Source of the DNA: Morella rubra
Lineage: Eukaryota > Streptophyta > Magnoliopsida > Fagales > Myricaceae
NCBI GenBank assembly: GCA_003952965.2
Contig: CM025855.1
Location: 5,044,893-5,108,892, forward strand
DNA: 64,000 nt
Reading direction: 5' to 3'
Numbering within the stretch: the stretch's first letter is position 1; each line of letters opens with the position of its first letter. Shown here one piece after another: positions 25,143-42,540 of the stretch. The notes under the pieces are model-generated. The model made no database searches. It was given only the letters and a program-made list of their open reading frames with translations, and was not told the origin of the DNA. Both the position numbers and the translations under genes were made by a program.

Positions 25143-25757
25143 TGACGCCCAATCCAAATGCTCCACGATTCCTTCGGGAGGAAAATTCGTCTGGCCAATT
25201 TTCTTCTAGCAGCCAATCACCACGTGGGCTCGTGGTTTTAGGTCACGTTGCGATACTGTAAGGCGAGAAAGTCAGTTGTGCTATAGGTGGCTAATTGTTC
25301 TTTTCATTTCTAGCTCTTTAATTAGCTTTCTGTAGGCAATTCCAACAGCCTCCCATTTTCAGATTATTTCCGTAATATGACCAATTTCTTTGAAAGTCGG
25401 AGGACTCCTCTGTGTGGGTTCAGCGGGCAGTCTGGCACTTGGAAAAAAATATGGATAGGTTCAGAGAAAAGCTCTGTATGAGTTTTTCCACAAAAGAAGG
25501 TACGTACCCACAAAGGGGTCAAATGGAAAGTATTTATTCGGAAGCTCATTGGACCATGACATCCATGGATGTCATGGTCCAAGAAGCTGTATCGAAAAGA
25601 GGAAACATTGTAAATTACCGGTGGCTGGCATGCGTGCCGAGCTTCTTTCCACATTTGTTTGCTTCTTGGAATTACCTAGGAAAATTCTTCTGATATCCAA
25701 TGTGAACTCGCTCACAGGATCGTGCGATAACACCGACCTCTATCTGCTTATAAATAG
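25143..25757 (+). promoter_or_regulatory. ALD1 upstream region: TGACG, W-box, 34-bp palindrome, TATA box
   Basis: TATAAATAG lies at 25749-25757, 131 bp before the ATG. A W-box core (TTGACC on the minus strand) is at 25517-25522 and a TGACG motif, the core bound by TGA bZIP factors, at 25143-25147. A perfect 34-bp palindrome occupies 25549-25582. W-boxes and TGA sites suit a salicylate-responsive defence gene, but these short motifs also occur by chance. Confidence 0.5.
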
Positions 25758-25887
25758 CTTCCTTAACTGCACTCTCAAACTGCACTACAACTCTCACGCT
25801 TCCTTACTGGACCACTCGATCACTATATCTTCATATTCAGAAAATCGTGCAGGAGTTTGATATCGAAGAAAGATTTCGAAACAAATC

Positions 25888-29811
<3,924 letters not shown>

Positions 29812-30772
29812 AATCGTTTTTTTCCAATCCTTTTTTCAAATAAAACTAGAATCTGTGGTACCCTCCAGTTCAGATTAGGTTCCTTTCGTTTTCTTCATAA
29901 AGATGACAGCTTTGATCAGAGCACTGCTTTCAACAGTTACCGGTGTAAGGTCTGCTCTGTGCTTAGAAGTATTTAGCGGTTTATATGAAGAGCTCTCTTT
30001 TATGGAGTGCTTAACTAATTAATACAATATACTAGCTTGAGATTAGTCACTGTGTTATTTACTTCTGAAAAAATTCATTTCGGGATATAACTTTAAATGA
30101 GTCAGTTCCTGTGATTCGTTTTTTAGACATATATATACTTTCGTTCATTAAAAGTTAGCCTACTAACAGAGACAGAATCTAAGATAGGTTATTCAATCCC
30201 GAAAATGGATATCTTGAGTCTGAACTCATGTTAGTTTTCCGTTAGTCGGCTAAATTTTGATGAACAAAAAGACTCATATGTCTGAAAAATAGACTACAGG
30301 GATTGAAAGTTATACTCTAAAAATTGATTTGTTAAAAATCAATACCACATATAAAATAACTATAAAATAATCTCTCCTTTTTCGTGAAGTCATCCATTCA
30401 CATTATAATAAATATAAAAATTTCATTTGCATTGTGTCTCTTCCCTGACTCTAGTAAACTAAAATTTGGACCAAACATAACCTTAAAGGTAATGAATGTC
30501 CCACTAGGATCTACTTTTCGAATTGGGCTTGTGCATGTAAGTGAGATTCTACTTCTCAGCCCATTCATAAATGGATTGGGCTTGGATCAATCCTCGTTAA
30601 CCCAATAGGTTAAAAAATCAATTAAAAATATGTTACGTGGCACCAAGCCCACGCGAAGTTCCAACCAAAAGCACCTTCCCCGGCTACCCCACATGACATT
30701 TGTCTTTGACTGCGGAAGTCCGGCCACCTCAAATGACTACTTTGCTTGATACCCAAGCCGATTCAAATCGCC
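29812..30772. other. ALD1 3' flank and upstream region of small gene 1
   Basis: The first part is probably ALD1 3' UTR and is conserved in unit 2 (39717-40000). A degenerate MITE of the GTGGTGTTTG family (reverse) is at about 30310-30480, present here but not in unit 2. Upstream of the small gene there is a W-box TTGACT at 30706-30711. Confidence 0.5.
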
Positions 30773-30780
30773 TATAAAAA
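30773..30780 (+). promoter_or_regulatory. TATA box of small gene type 1
   Basis: TATAAAAA, 60 bp before the ATG at 30841, with a W-box TTGACT 62 bp further upstream. The same TATA stands at 40321-40328 in unit 2. Confidence 0.6.
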
Positions 30781-30840
30781 CCACTGAACTACCAAATATA
30801 TTTGTAGTCGAGAAGTAGAAGTCTAAACATTCTTCACGCA

Positions 30841-31104
30841 ATGGCAGCGGGACAAAGTCTTGCTGAAATCTACGTGATGAGAAAGATCCACAAGGAGAAA
30901 ATGAAGGCAACGGAAGAGGAAGAAAGACCAAATTTGGATATTGGTATCGAGTGCCAGGAGAACAAACCCAGTGGATGTTTCTTCTGGGTGTTCAAGAAAA
31001 TCCATCCAAGCAGTTCTCGGATTATGGGTTCTGCTGGAAAAGAAGTGAAGCTTGGGATTGTAAAGGTTGATAGCTGCTCCATCTGTAGCAGGCAACAGAT
31101 ATGA
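30841..31104 (+). CDS. Small protein of unrecognised family, type 1, unit 1
   Basis: 87 codons, single exon. I do not recognise the family by name. Shared core with the other copies: LAEIYVMRKIHKEKMK, an acidic TEEEE stretch, IECQENKPSGCF and FKKIHPSSS. No signal peptide or membrane span; it is charged and probably soluble. Compared with unit 2 copies it lacks one base after GKEV, so its tail reads on (KLGIVKVDSCSICSRQQI) instead of ending ETWDCKG; the ancestral end is probably the shorter one. It lies 1.03 kb downstream of ALD1, same strand, with its own TATA box. Synonymous and conservative differences from type 2, plus an in-frame 3-bp indel, suggest selection on the protein. Confidence 0.65.
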   Translation: MAAGQSLAEIYVMRKIHKEKMKATEEEERPNLDIGIECQENKPSGCFFWVFKKIHPSSSRIMGSAGKEVKLGIVKVDSCSICSRQQI

Positions 31105-31499
31105 GTTTTTATTTTATAAAGAGCTCCCAACCCTTTTTTCCTCTGTACTCGTGCAAGTTAATAGTACTTGGTCACATCCTTCCAAATAATAATAGTAATC
31201 ATCCGAATGTGGACTTATGATCGTGATGATCAATTATTGATGGAAATATGGTCACTATCTTCTTTTTTACCACATTTCCTATTGAACTTATAATTGGTTG
31301 AAATAATAGGTAATGAACCTGGACATTTCAACTTTTTGAACGCTTGAGATGTGTAAAGGGCTTTCGAACAGACCGTAGTATGTTTGACACGCGTCAGAAG
31401 GTTGAGGATCTAAAATGTCGGTTACACCCTTGCAGTCTCCCACACAAATCTTTAACGACCAGGTTAGCTGTGTAATTTCATCTTTTAACATAAATTTTG

Positions 31500-32110
31500 G
31501 ACTTTTAAGACAATTTTAAAAAACTAAAATTTTTACAACAAAACATCAAATTTCAAAACTTTACACAAATTCTAACACCGATCGGTACCAACTTCAATAT
31601 TTTTTTATATAAAAAAAAATTATGTAAAAAATTCTTTTCTCTTTACTTTTCAGAAAACTCTATTACTATTTTTATTAAAAATTCTATCAAATTTTCTCTC
31701 TCTTTATTTTTTAACAAACTCCAATAAAATTATTTTACAATTAAACATTCTTAAACTTTTTCACCAACTTTTTATAAGCTCCATATAAAGTTAAAATCTC
31801 AAAAAAAGAATTTCAATAAATTCAAAATTCTTAAAAATTTTGCTTGGCTCTAGATATTCAAAATAATTAATTTTTTTTTTATTTTTTGGCAATAATTATA
31901 TCTGGCATATGTGTTTTGATAAATAATAAGTCATGGGATGCATAAAGTAATGAAATAATTATTTGTCTAAGTTGTATAATGAAATTTTTTATATTTATTT
32001 AGAATAAAAAGTGATGATTTAATGACGAGAGAAAATTTTTTGAGAAATTATTTTATTGGAGTAAAAATTTTAAAAATTCAAAATTTGGACTCCCAAATTA
32101 TATAATCCCA
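31500..32110. mobile_element. AT-rich MITE remains
   Basis: The part from 31500 to 31870 is shared with unit 2 (41060-41420). The part from about 31975 to 32105 (GAAATTTTTTATATTTATTTAGAATAAAAAG...GGACTCCCA) matches the GTGGTGTTTG-family MITE right half seen at 43695 and 50321. No coding sequence. Confidence 0.45.
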
Positions 32111-32588
32111 ACTTCCACGTGGCCGGCTACTGCCTTCTAATTGTTAACCATCAACATTTTGAAAATTTTGGTAGACCCGATGGCTTCCTTGGACCCTAAG
32201 ACAACACAAGGTTACAACCAATTAAAGCACCTCCCCTTCCCCATCTGAGTTTTGTCTCCGACTGCAGACTTCCGTGCCACCGCAAAATAGTCAATTATGG
32301 ATGGAATGATTTGAAGACGCAAAGCCTCTCACGGCACAAATAATCAATGACTACTTTTGCTTTTTCTTTTTTTCTAAGCCAATGACCACTTTTGCTTGAT
32401 TCAACGAGTCTTTTTTTTTTAAGATCAAATCACTTTTGCTTGATCCCCAGCCAATTCAACGAGCCTTTTGTACTTCATCTCTTTGGAAGCCAATTCAAAC
32501 GCCTATAAATCAACCTTTGGAGGCCTTTAGAACCAGCCACTTAGATTTTTAGTCCAGTACAGTAGTAGAGGTTAATATTCTTCGCGTT

Positions 32589-32810
32589 ATGGCAGCGGCG
32601 CACGGTCTTGCTGAAATCTACGTGCTGAGAAAGATCCACGAGGAGAAAATGAAAACAACAGAAGAGGAAGAACATAGACCAAACATAGATATTGCGATTG
32701 AGTGCCAAGAGAACAAACCCAGTGGATGTTTCTCCCGGTTGTTCAAGAAAATCCAACCAAGCAGTTCTCCGATGGTGGCTTCTGCTGGAAAAGAAGTGGT
32801 GGGATCGTAG
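32589..32810 (+). CDS. Small protein of unrecognised family, type 2, unit 1
   Basis: 73 codons plus stop, same core as the other copies (LAEIYVLRKIH, TEEEEHRPNIDIAIECQE, NKPSGCFSRLFKKI). A TATA box, TATAAAT, is at 32504-32510, 79 bp before the ATG. A short deletion after GKEV changes the tail to VGS, so it is slightly shorter than the 77-residue copies at 42645 and 51010. It differs from type 1 by one extra codon (H) and several amino-acid changes, which dates the type 1/type 2 split before the unit duplication. Function unknown. Confidence 0.62.
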   Translation: MAAAHGLAEIYVLRKIHEEKMKTTEEEEHRPNIDIAIECQENKPSGCFSRLFKKIQPSSSPMVASAGKEVVGS

Positions 32811-34352
32811 AGGTTGATAGCTGCACACGGTTGCTCCATCTGTTGAAGATCATGAATCTGGATTCCCAATTTTTTATTTTAATAAAATTTGGAGTAAGTT
32901 TCTCTGTATCAGGCAACAGATATGGGTTTTAATTTTAATTTTTTTTTTTTTTTTCTGATTGACATTGAAAAGGACAGTCGTTTATGTAGTCATGATCAAA
33001 TATTGCAAAGGAAAAATGGACATCTTATTGAGCTTCTTCTCGAGATCTAGATTGTGTAAATTGTTCATGGAGAGTTTTTCTTTGCACCGGATTAGAGGCA
33101 CATCATAATTATTCTTAATACCCTTTTTATTTTTTGGATTTCTTTTTCACTTGCCTATCTTTAGCTTTTCACCATCAAATTGCTAAGACAAAACGAGATA
33201 GTGGCTTGTTATGGGCGTGCGGTCCTAAATACCATTTTGTTGAGCTTTCTTCTCTTAGTCATTTCCTGTCTTAAAGTTGAACCTAGCTAAGACCAATCTA
33301 CGAAGGATAAGTGATTCTCTACTGATAAATATAAGATGCTTGAATTTAGCAAGTGTTGTTATAGACTTTGAAAAAGAAATTTCTTTAATTTTAGTAGGTA
33401 AGAAATGATATATAATTTAGAGATATTTGTCCCATAAGTAATTAAGATTTTCATATACAGTCACCACATTAATGAGTTACGTCTACAACAGAAATCGAGT
33501 TAGTTGGCATATTAAATGTTCAATTGTTTTATTAATTTTTTAATAATTTGATCTAGACCATTAATATAACTTATTAATGTGATAACTAAATATTATTTAT
33601 TTTATCAGGACTTGTTAGAATCTTACCTTTAAGACTGCAACTAATTCGGAGAATAGGACAATCAAAATCTAATGCTTTGTTGATATGGTTTTATTTTTTA
33701 TTTTTTATTTTTGTGGTTAAAAATGAAGAGGGAGCAATTAGCATAACAATCCCTCTATAAACAACCATAAGAGAGTTTAAGCCATAGTTATTGTCCATTA
33801 AACGAGCCTGTCATCAGAATATTAACCTGACTACTAGCAAGTCTCAATTCATCTACTAGGTTCAAAGTTAAATTTTACTTTCGTAAGTAATTTATTTTAA
33901 TTTATATTACTCAATTTATTTTAATTTATATTACTCGAACTCTTGACCTGAAAACTAATAAATACAGAATATTACCAACTACCTACGCCCCAACTATTCA
34001 TATCGTTTATACGTTATAAAATCAAAAGTGGAAGTTAAGTGTCGTTGAATAATTACACTTGTGTCGGACCCAAAAAGATCTTAATCTTATGTAACATCAA
34101 ATCACGTGTTGATGCAGGTGTAAGGGTTTTATGACACTTTGCTCTTTTTGGCCATCTGTAAATGTCTTTTCACTTTACTAATTCACCAATTTTCTCGCTG
34201 ATCCATCTTTTAAGTCACATATCATATGAACATAAAGGCAATACTGATGCACGTGTAGCCTCGATGCTATAACGTACATTAACACATGATATCAAAACTT
34301 ATCACATGATAAAAGTCTGCAGACCTTAGTTGTGAAACTACGATGCCCACTC
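32811..34352. other. Unit 1 spacer after the small genes; no gene seen
   Basis: 32110-33320 is repeated at 42240-43470 and 50530-51960. 33770-34352 is repeated at 52680-53215 and is interrupted at 34353 by the Copia LTR. No coding sequence recognised. Confidence 0.6.
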
Positions 34353-37300
34353 TGTTGTGTTAATTCCTTCTATGTGAAGGAAAATTTAATTGGGGTCTTT
34401 TAATAAGGCCCAAAGTCCATTAGGATTTTAACCTATAACCTTAAGAAGGAGTTCTTTAAGTTGTACGGATTAAAAGAAGAGAAAGATATAGTTTTTCTCT
34501 TTCACGCCCAGGTTTCATCAAAAGCAATCTCGCCTCGTCTGTGGTCCAATCGAACTGAAATTTGGAGGAGACATTCACAAAACAAGGGACTATAATCTGA
34601 ACGGTGAATATCAAATTTTGAGCTCAAGAACAATATTTCGTACGCGTTAACAGTAACCTTAAACTGGTTGGTTTTTTCTCTATTTTTCCGTGATATTTGC
34701 CAAGATTGATATCATCTTAAAGATTTGAATTGTAGCCTCTAGTTATGACTAGAGAAGACTTTGTATACCATTATTTGGTTTATAGTGGAGATTTTGACTG
34801 GACTAGGTCCCGTGGTTTTTCTTCCTCACACTAGGGAAGTTTTCCACATAAAAATTGGTTGTGTTGTTCTGGCCTGGTATGATTGATTGTCTTGAGATTA
34901 TTTTTCAGTACGTATAATTGTTGAGATTGCGCTCAATTTGCTTTTATCTAGAGAGAAGAATTATTCTGTTGTTTGTTTATCGCTATCTCTCTCAACAAAG
35001 TGGTATCAAAGCCTAGGTTTACTAATAAGTTTCAAACCTAACAATCCATGAGAGAAACAGGTTGTCTTCACCCAACCTAGGGCCCGATGTGTGAGGGGAA
35101 GATTGTTGGGGTTAGTCCCACATCGGTTGTGGAAGGAGTTGGTGGTCAGTTTATAAGTGTGAGAGAAAGCCTCACCTCTTAAGCTATTTTTAGGGTTGAA
35201 AAGGCCTAAAACCACCCAATACTAGTATCAGAGCTTTGTTGGCGGTTTGAGTTACGAAAGTAAATGTGAGTAGAATAGTTAACCTCAATGGTTCAAATTA
35301 TCATATATGGAAGGGAAAAATGGAAGATCTTTATGTAAAAGATTATTATCTACTGGTGTTTGCTACTGAAAAACTGGCCAACAAGTCCGATGTAGAATGA
35401 ACTTTGTTACATCGACAAGTGTTTGGGTATATTAAGCAGTGGGTAGATGACAATGTTTTGAACCATATTAGTGGGGAGACACATGCACGTACTTTATGGA
35501 GTAAGCTTGAACAGTTGTATGCTAGAAAAACTGGAAATAATAAGATGTTTCTAATTAAGCAGGTGATGGTTTTGAGATACCAGGATGAACCTCCCTTATC
35601 TGATCACATGAATACATTCCAAGGAATTATTAATCAGTTAGCTGGAATGGGTATTAAGTTTGAAAATGAGATACAGAGGTTATAGTTGCTTGGTTCATTA
35701 CTGGACTTGTGGGAGATGCTTAGAACTTCTTTGTCTAACTCTGCTCTAGATGGTGTAATTATAATGGATATGACCAAGAGTTGTCTGTTAACCAAAGAGA
35801 TAAGAAGAAAATCACAAGGATCTTCTTCACAGATCAGAAGTCTTGGTTACAGAAAAGAAGAGGAGAAGCAAGAGTAGATGTCTGAAGAACAGAGATCAAG
35901 ACAGAAGCAAGTCCAATATGTTTTCTAATGTCGAGTGCTATCATTGCGGGAAAAAGTGACACATCAAGAAATATTGCAGGCATTGTAAATAGAATACAAG
36001 AATGAGAAAGAGAATGAAATGAAGAACGAGACTGACAAAGATGGTGATGATAGAGTTGCTACCACCACTCCTGCATACTTCCTCATTATTTATGAAGATG
36101 AGGTGATAAATGTTGCATGCCATGAGACCAGTTGGGTGATTGACAGCTGCATTCATGCTACATCTCGAAAGGATTTCTTTACATCCTATAGATTTGGTGA
36201 TTATGAAACTATAAAGATGGGCAATGATGGCTTGATTAAAGTCATTGGTGTTGGAGATGTGTATCTGGAGATGAATAATGACACAAAAATGGTTCTTAGA
36301 AATGTGAAGCATATTCCTAACATTCGTTTGAACTTGATTTCTATAGGTCAACTCGATGATGATAGGTATTGCAGCACTTTTAGTGATAGCCAGTGAAAGC
36401 TCACTAGGGGTGCCATGGTTGTGGCTGGAGGTAAGAAGCTTTCTGCTTTGTACATTATGCAGACAAAGATCTTCAACGACCTTGTTAATGCAATGGAAGC
36501 AGATGGTACAGTAGAACTATGGCACAAGAGGCTTGCTCACATGAGTGAAAAAGGATTAGCCATACTAGGGAAGAAAAGTCTACTATCTGGGTTGGAAAAT
36601 ACGCATTTAAAAGGTGTAGTTATTATTTGTTAGGGAAGCAGAATAGAGTCTCCTTCAAGAATTCCTCTCCTTTGAGAAAGTCAGAGATACTGGATTTGGT
36701 GCATTCAGATGTATGTGGCCTTATGAAGACAAGAACACTTGGTGACTCGAGCTATTTTATAACCTTCATAGATGATCATTCAAGGAAATTATAGGTATGT
36801 TTCTTGAAGACACCAAATCAAGTGTTGGCTGTGTTCGAACAATTTCAAGTCCTAGTTGAGAGACAGACTGGGAAGAAGCTGAGGTGCATCCGTACAGATA
36901 ACGGGGGAAAGTATTTTGGTCTTTTTGATGAGTATTGCAAACAATAGGGTATTTGCCATCAAAAGACTACTCCAAAAACTCCTCAGTTAAATGACATAGT
37001 TGAAAGGATGAACATAACACTGGTTGAAAGAGTGAGATGTTTGCTTTCACAAATAAATTTGCCAAGATCCTTTTGGGATGAGGCGTTGAGCACAGTCGTT
37101 CATGTGTTGAATCTTACACCTTGCGTTCCTCTACAGTTTGATGTACCAGACCGAGTTTGGACAGGTAAGGATGTTTTTTACAATCATTTACGTGTATTTG
37201 GGTGTATAGCATTTGTGCATATTCTCAAAGATGAAAGGTCCAAACTTGATGAGAAGACGCAACAATGTATATTTTGGTTACGGTCAAGATGAGTTTGGAT

Positions 37301-38154
37301 ACAGAATTTATGATCCAATTGAGAAGAAAGTTGTGAGAAGTAGAGATGTCGTGTTTGTAGAAAATCAGACTATTTAAGATATTCAGAAAGCAGAGAAATC
37401 TATGTCTCAGAATGGTGATAGTTTGATTAACATGGATCTAGTTCCATTGAAGAATTTGCCAACTCAGGTTGAGAATGATGTTCATGTTGACCACCAGGAT
37501 ACAGGTGAGGTGGATGTTCCTCTACAGGTTCAAGCAAATGTTTAGACTGATGAGCAGTTGACAGTGCCAAAGATTTTACCAGATGTTCCATCTAGGAAGT
37601 CTACCACAGTCCGACATCCTTCCACTAGGTATTCAGTAGAACAACATGTGTTATTGACTGAAGGGAGAGAACCAGAGTGTTTTGTAGAAGTTATGGAAGA
37701 TGAACATAAGACAGACTGGGTTGAGGCATGCAAGATGAGATGTAGTCACTGCACGATAACCACACCTTTGAGTTGGTGATACTACCTAAAGGTAAAAGAG
37801 CCTCGAAGAACAAGTAGATTTACAGAGTAAAGTAATGTGAGTTCACTTCACTGCTACGGTACAAGGCTAGATTGGTTGTCAAAGGTTCTGATATGTTGAC
37901 AAAAGCGCTACCAAGGTAGAAGCTTGAAGATTATTGTTCGATCGCCGAGATGACAATTTCCTCCACATAGTCAGAAGGGGGAGATTTGTTGGGTTATTCC
38001 TTCTATGTGAAGGAAAGTCCAAAGCCCATTAGGGCTTTAACTTATAACCCTAAAGAGTAGTTCTTTAAGTTGTACATATTAAAAGAAGAGAAAGAGACAG
38101 TTTTTCTCTTTCACGTCCAAGTTTTATCAAAAGCTAGATCCCACTTTGTCTGTG
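34353..38154 (+). mobile_element. Fossil Copia LTR retrotransposon
   Basis: 5' LTR 34353-34997 (starts TGTTGTGTTAATTCC, ends CAACA), primer-binding-like TGGTATCAAAGC at 35001, polypurine tract AGAAGGGGGAGATT at 37973-37986, and a 3' LTR from 37987 to about 38154, where it abuts ALD1 intron sequence of unit 2. Recognisable parts in order: gag (35270-35880), protease-like region, GAG-pre-integrase and integrase (36400-37290), and traces of reverse transcriptase / RNase H just before the polypurine tract. It is clearly broken, with many breaks, and the two LTRs differ at numerous sites, so it is old. The 5' boundary is confirmed by the uninterrupted sequence in unit 3 (53215). Confidence 0.88.
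35005..35240 (+). mobile_element. Nested TRIM-like LTR fragment inside the Copia
   Basis: A GTGTGAGGGGAAGAT purine tract is followed by TGTTGGGGTTAGTCCCACATCGG at 35105, a start common to small plant LTR elements, and then by TAGTATCAGAGC at 35224, a primer-binding-like site. It sits between the Copia primer site and gag. Non-coding fossil. Confidence 0.5.
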
Positions 38155-38227
38155 GAAACCTTTGGGTTGGAGGGCTACTTTAAGAGCAATCCCTTAACTA
38201 TTGTGCCCGTTTTTTTTTGTTTTGCAG

Positions 38228-39716
<1,489 letters not shown>

Positions 39717-40388
39717 AATCGTTTTTTACCATTCCTTTTTTCAAATAAAGCTAGAATCTGTGGTACCGTCTAGTTCAGATTAGGTTCCTTTCTTTTTCTT
39801 CATAGAGATCACAGCTTTGAGTACTGTTTTCAACAAAAGTTGTTACTGGTGTAAGGTCTGGAAATGCTCTGTGCTTAGAAGTATTTAGTGGTTTATATGA
39901 AGAGCTCTCTTTTATGGAGTGCTTAACTAATTAATACCATATACTAGCTTGAGATTAGTCTTCTTTCTTGCAGTGTGGTGTTTTTGTCCCAAAATCCAAA
40001 ATTTTGGTATAATAAAATAAAGTTTAATAATTGATACAGTCTTTGTGTTATTCACTTTTAACAAATCAATTTTAGAATATAACTTTGAATGAGCCGGTCC
40101 CTGAAGTTTGTTTAAATATTCAGGTACTTTTGTCCATCAAAAGTTAGCCTACTAAAGGAGACAAGATCTAAGATAAGTTATTCAACTCCGAAAAATAGAT
40201 ATCTCGACTCCGAATTTATGTTAGTTTCCGTTAATCCTCACATGACTTTTGTCTTTGACTGCAGAAGTCCGGCCACCACAAATGAATACTTTGCTTGATC
40301 CCAAGCCAATTCAAATCGCCTATAAAAACCACTGAACTACCAAAACGATTTGTAGTCCAGAAGTAGAAGTCTAAACATTCTTCACGCA

Positions 40389-40622
40389 ATGGCAGCGGGA
40401 CAAAGTCTTGCTGAAATCTACGTGATGAGAAAGATCCACAAGGAGGAAGACCAAATTTGGATATTGGGATCGAGTGCCAGGAGAACAAACCCAGTGGATG
40501 CTTCTTCTGGGTGTTCAAGAAAATCCATCCAAGCAGTTCTCGGATTATGGGTTCTGCTGGAAAAGAAGTGGAAACTTGGGATTGTAAAGGTTGATAGCTG
40601 CATACAGTTGCTCCATCTGTAG
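40389..40622 (+). pseudogene. Small gene type 1, unit 2 (frameshifted)
   Basis: Starts like the 30841 copy (MAAGQSLAEIYVMRKIHKE) but lacks a stretch of about 31 bases covering the EKMK...EEE part, which throws the rest out of frame. The 3' part still has the ancestral DNA for the ending ETWDCKG, which shows that 30841 has the derived tail. Promoter with TATAAAAA at 40321 is retained. Confidence 0.75.
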
Positions 40623-40639
40623 CAGGCAACAGATATGAG

Positions 40640-42540
40640 CTTTTTATTTTATAATGAGCACCCAACCCCTTTTAACTTTTTACTCGTGCAAGTTAATAGT
40701 ACTGGATCACATCCATCCAAATAATAATAGTAATCATCCGAATGTGGACTTATGATCGTGATGATCAATCATTGATGGAAATATGGTCACTATCTTCTTT
40801 TTTACCACATTTCCTATTGAACTTATAATTGGTTGAAATAATAGGTAATGATTTTAATGCCTCTTTAATACCTGTTCGCCAAGGAATTATGAACCTGGAC
40901 ATTTCAACTTTTTGAACGCTTGAGATGTGTAAAGGGGCAAATGTGTACTTATCCATGGGGCTTTCGAACAGCTGGTAATGTGTCGTTTAGGACCTAAAAT
41001 GCTGGTTCGCAGTCCCACACACAAATCTTTAAGGACGAGGTTAGCCTTGTAATTTCATCTTTTAACATAAATTTTGGCTTTTAAAAAAATAAATTAAAGA
41101 GCCAAATTTTTTATAACAAAACATCAAATTTCAAAAATTTCACACAAATTCTAACACTTTTTGGCACCAATTTCAACATTTTTTAATATAAAAAAAATTA
41201 ATTTTTTTTCTCTTATTTTTGATTAAAAATTGTATCAAATCTTCTCTCACCTTATTTTTTAACAAGCTCTAACAAAAATTATTTTACAATCAAACATTCT
41301 TTAAAATTTTTTAAAAACTCCATAAAAAGTCAAATTCTCAAAAAAAAAAAAAAAACCCTATAAACTCAAAGCTTTTGCATGCTTTCTCTATATTTAAAAT
41401 AATTTTAATTTTTTATTTTATGACAAGAATTATATCAGACATATGTGTTCGATACATAATAAGTTATAGGACGCATAAAATAATAAAATAATTATTTGTC
41501 TAAACTGTATCAACAAGTAAACAATGAGTAATTTTCACTTAGAATGAATCATATGGCACAAAAAGAAAGTTTTTTTTTTTTAAAAAAAAAGATTAAAAAA
41601 GAATGGGAAAGTTGGGAGGACCGGGCAGTGGACAAAGAGGTAGGACCCGCCATCCGTTGTATGAAAGTGGTACCCATTTGTTTAAAAGTAATGTAAGGGG
41701 TATGTGCGTAGAAAAAAAAATGTATATGGGCTATGTTCGGAAACAAAAATATTAATAATTTTGATCTTGTAAGAAATTTTTTTTTTTTTTTGAGAATTTG
41801 AATTTTTGGGGTTTGTAAAGATTGGTAAAAAAATTTAAAAATATTTGATTGTAAAATAATTTTTTATTTGAGTTTATTAAAAAAAATAAAATAAGAAGAG
41901 AGAAGATTTGGTGTAATTTTTTCTTTTATATAAAAAGATATTAAAATTAGTTTAAAAATGTGTTGAAATTGGTGTAAAATTTTTGAAACTTTAAAATTAT
42001 TTTTTTCTAAATTTTAATAATTTTTTATAAGCTTTAATATTTTTTTTACAAACTCCAATACTTTTTTTTTGCACTAATCAGAATTTAAGTTACTTTCAAC
42101 AAAAAGAAAAATTATCCATCCAAACGCATCCTTGGACAAGAAATTTTCAAACTCAAATTCAGAACGTCGTGATGCAAAACCAATATAAGATCACCTTGAC
42201 GTCTTTGCTGAGGTAACACAAAATTTCTTCAATTTTTATATAATCCCAACTTACACATGGCCGACAACTGCCTTCTAATGGTTAACCATCAACACTTAGG
42301 AAAATTTGTTAGACCCGATGGCTTCCTTGGTCCCCAAGACAACACTAAGTTCCAACCAATTAAAGCACCTCTCCATCTCTGAGTTTTGTCTCCGACTGCA
42401 GACTTCCGTGCCACCATAAAATAATCAATTATGGATCTATGATTTGAAGACGCAAAGCCTCTCACGGCACAAATAATCAATGACGACTTTTGCTTGATCC
42501 CCAAATCAACGAGTATTTTTGCTTGATCCCCAAGCCAATT
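40640..42540. other. Unit 2 spacer with MITEs; no gene seen
   Basis: 40640-41420 follows the unit 1 sequence. A MITE lies at 41731-42137. 42240-42540 is the upstream part of small gene 2. Poly-T/A runs at 41344, 41570 and 41777. Confidence 0.5.
41731..42137. mobile_element. MITE with GGCTATGTT ends, copy a
   Basis: Starts GGCTATGTTCGGAAAC and ends with the rough inverse ATCCATCCAAACGCATCC. It shares its whole length with 49540-50023, so it predates the duplication of units 2 and 3; it is absent from unit 1. Confidence 0.6.

Noticed and set aside
30823-31130. Minus-strand open frames over the small genes (also at 32541, 40231, 42555, 50962)
   Set aside because: They mirror the plus-strand small genes, lack start-codon conservation and TATA boxes, and their lengths vary with the indels, whereas the plus-strand core stays in frame.
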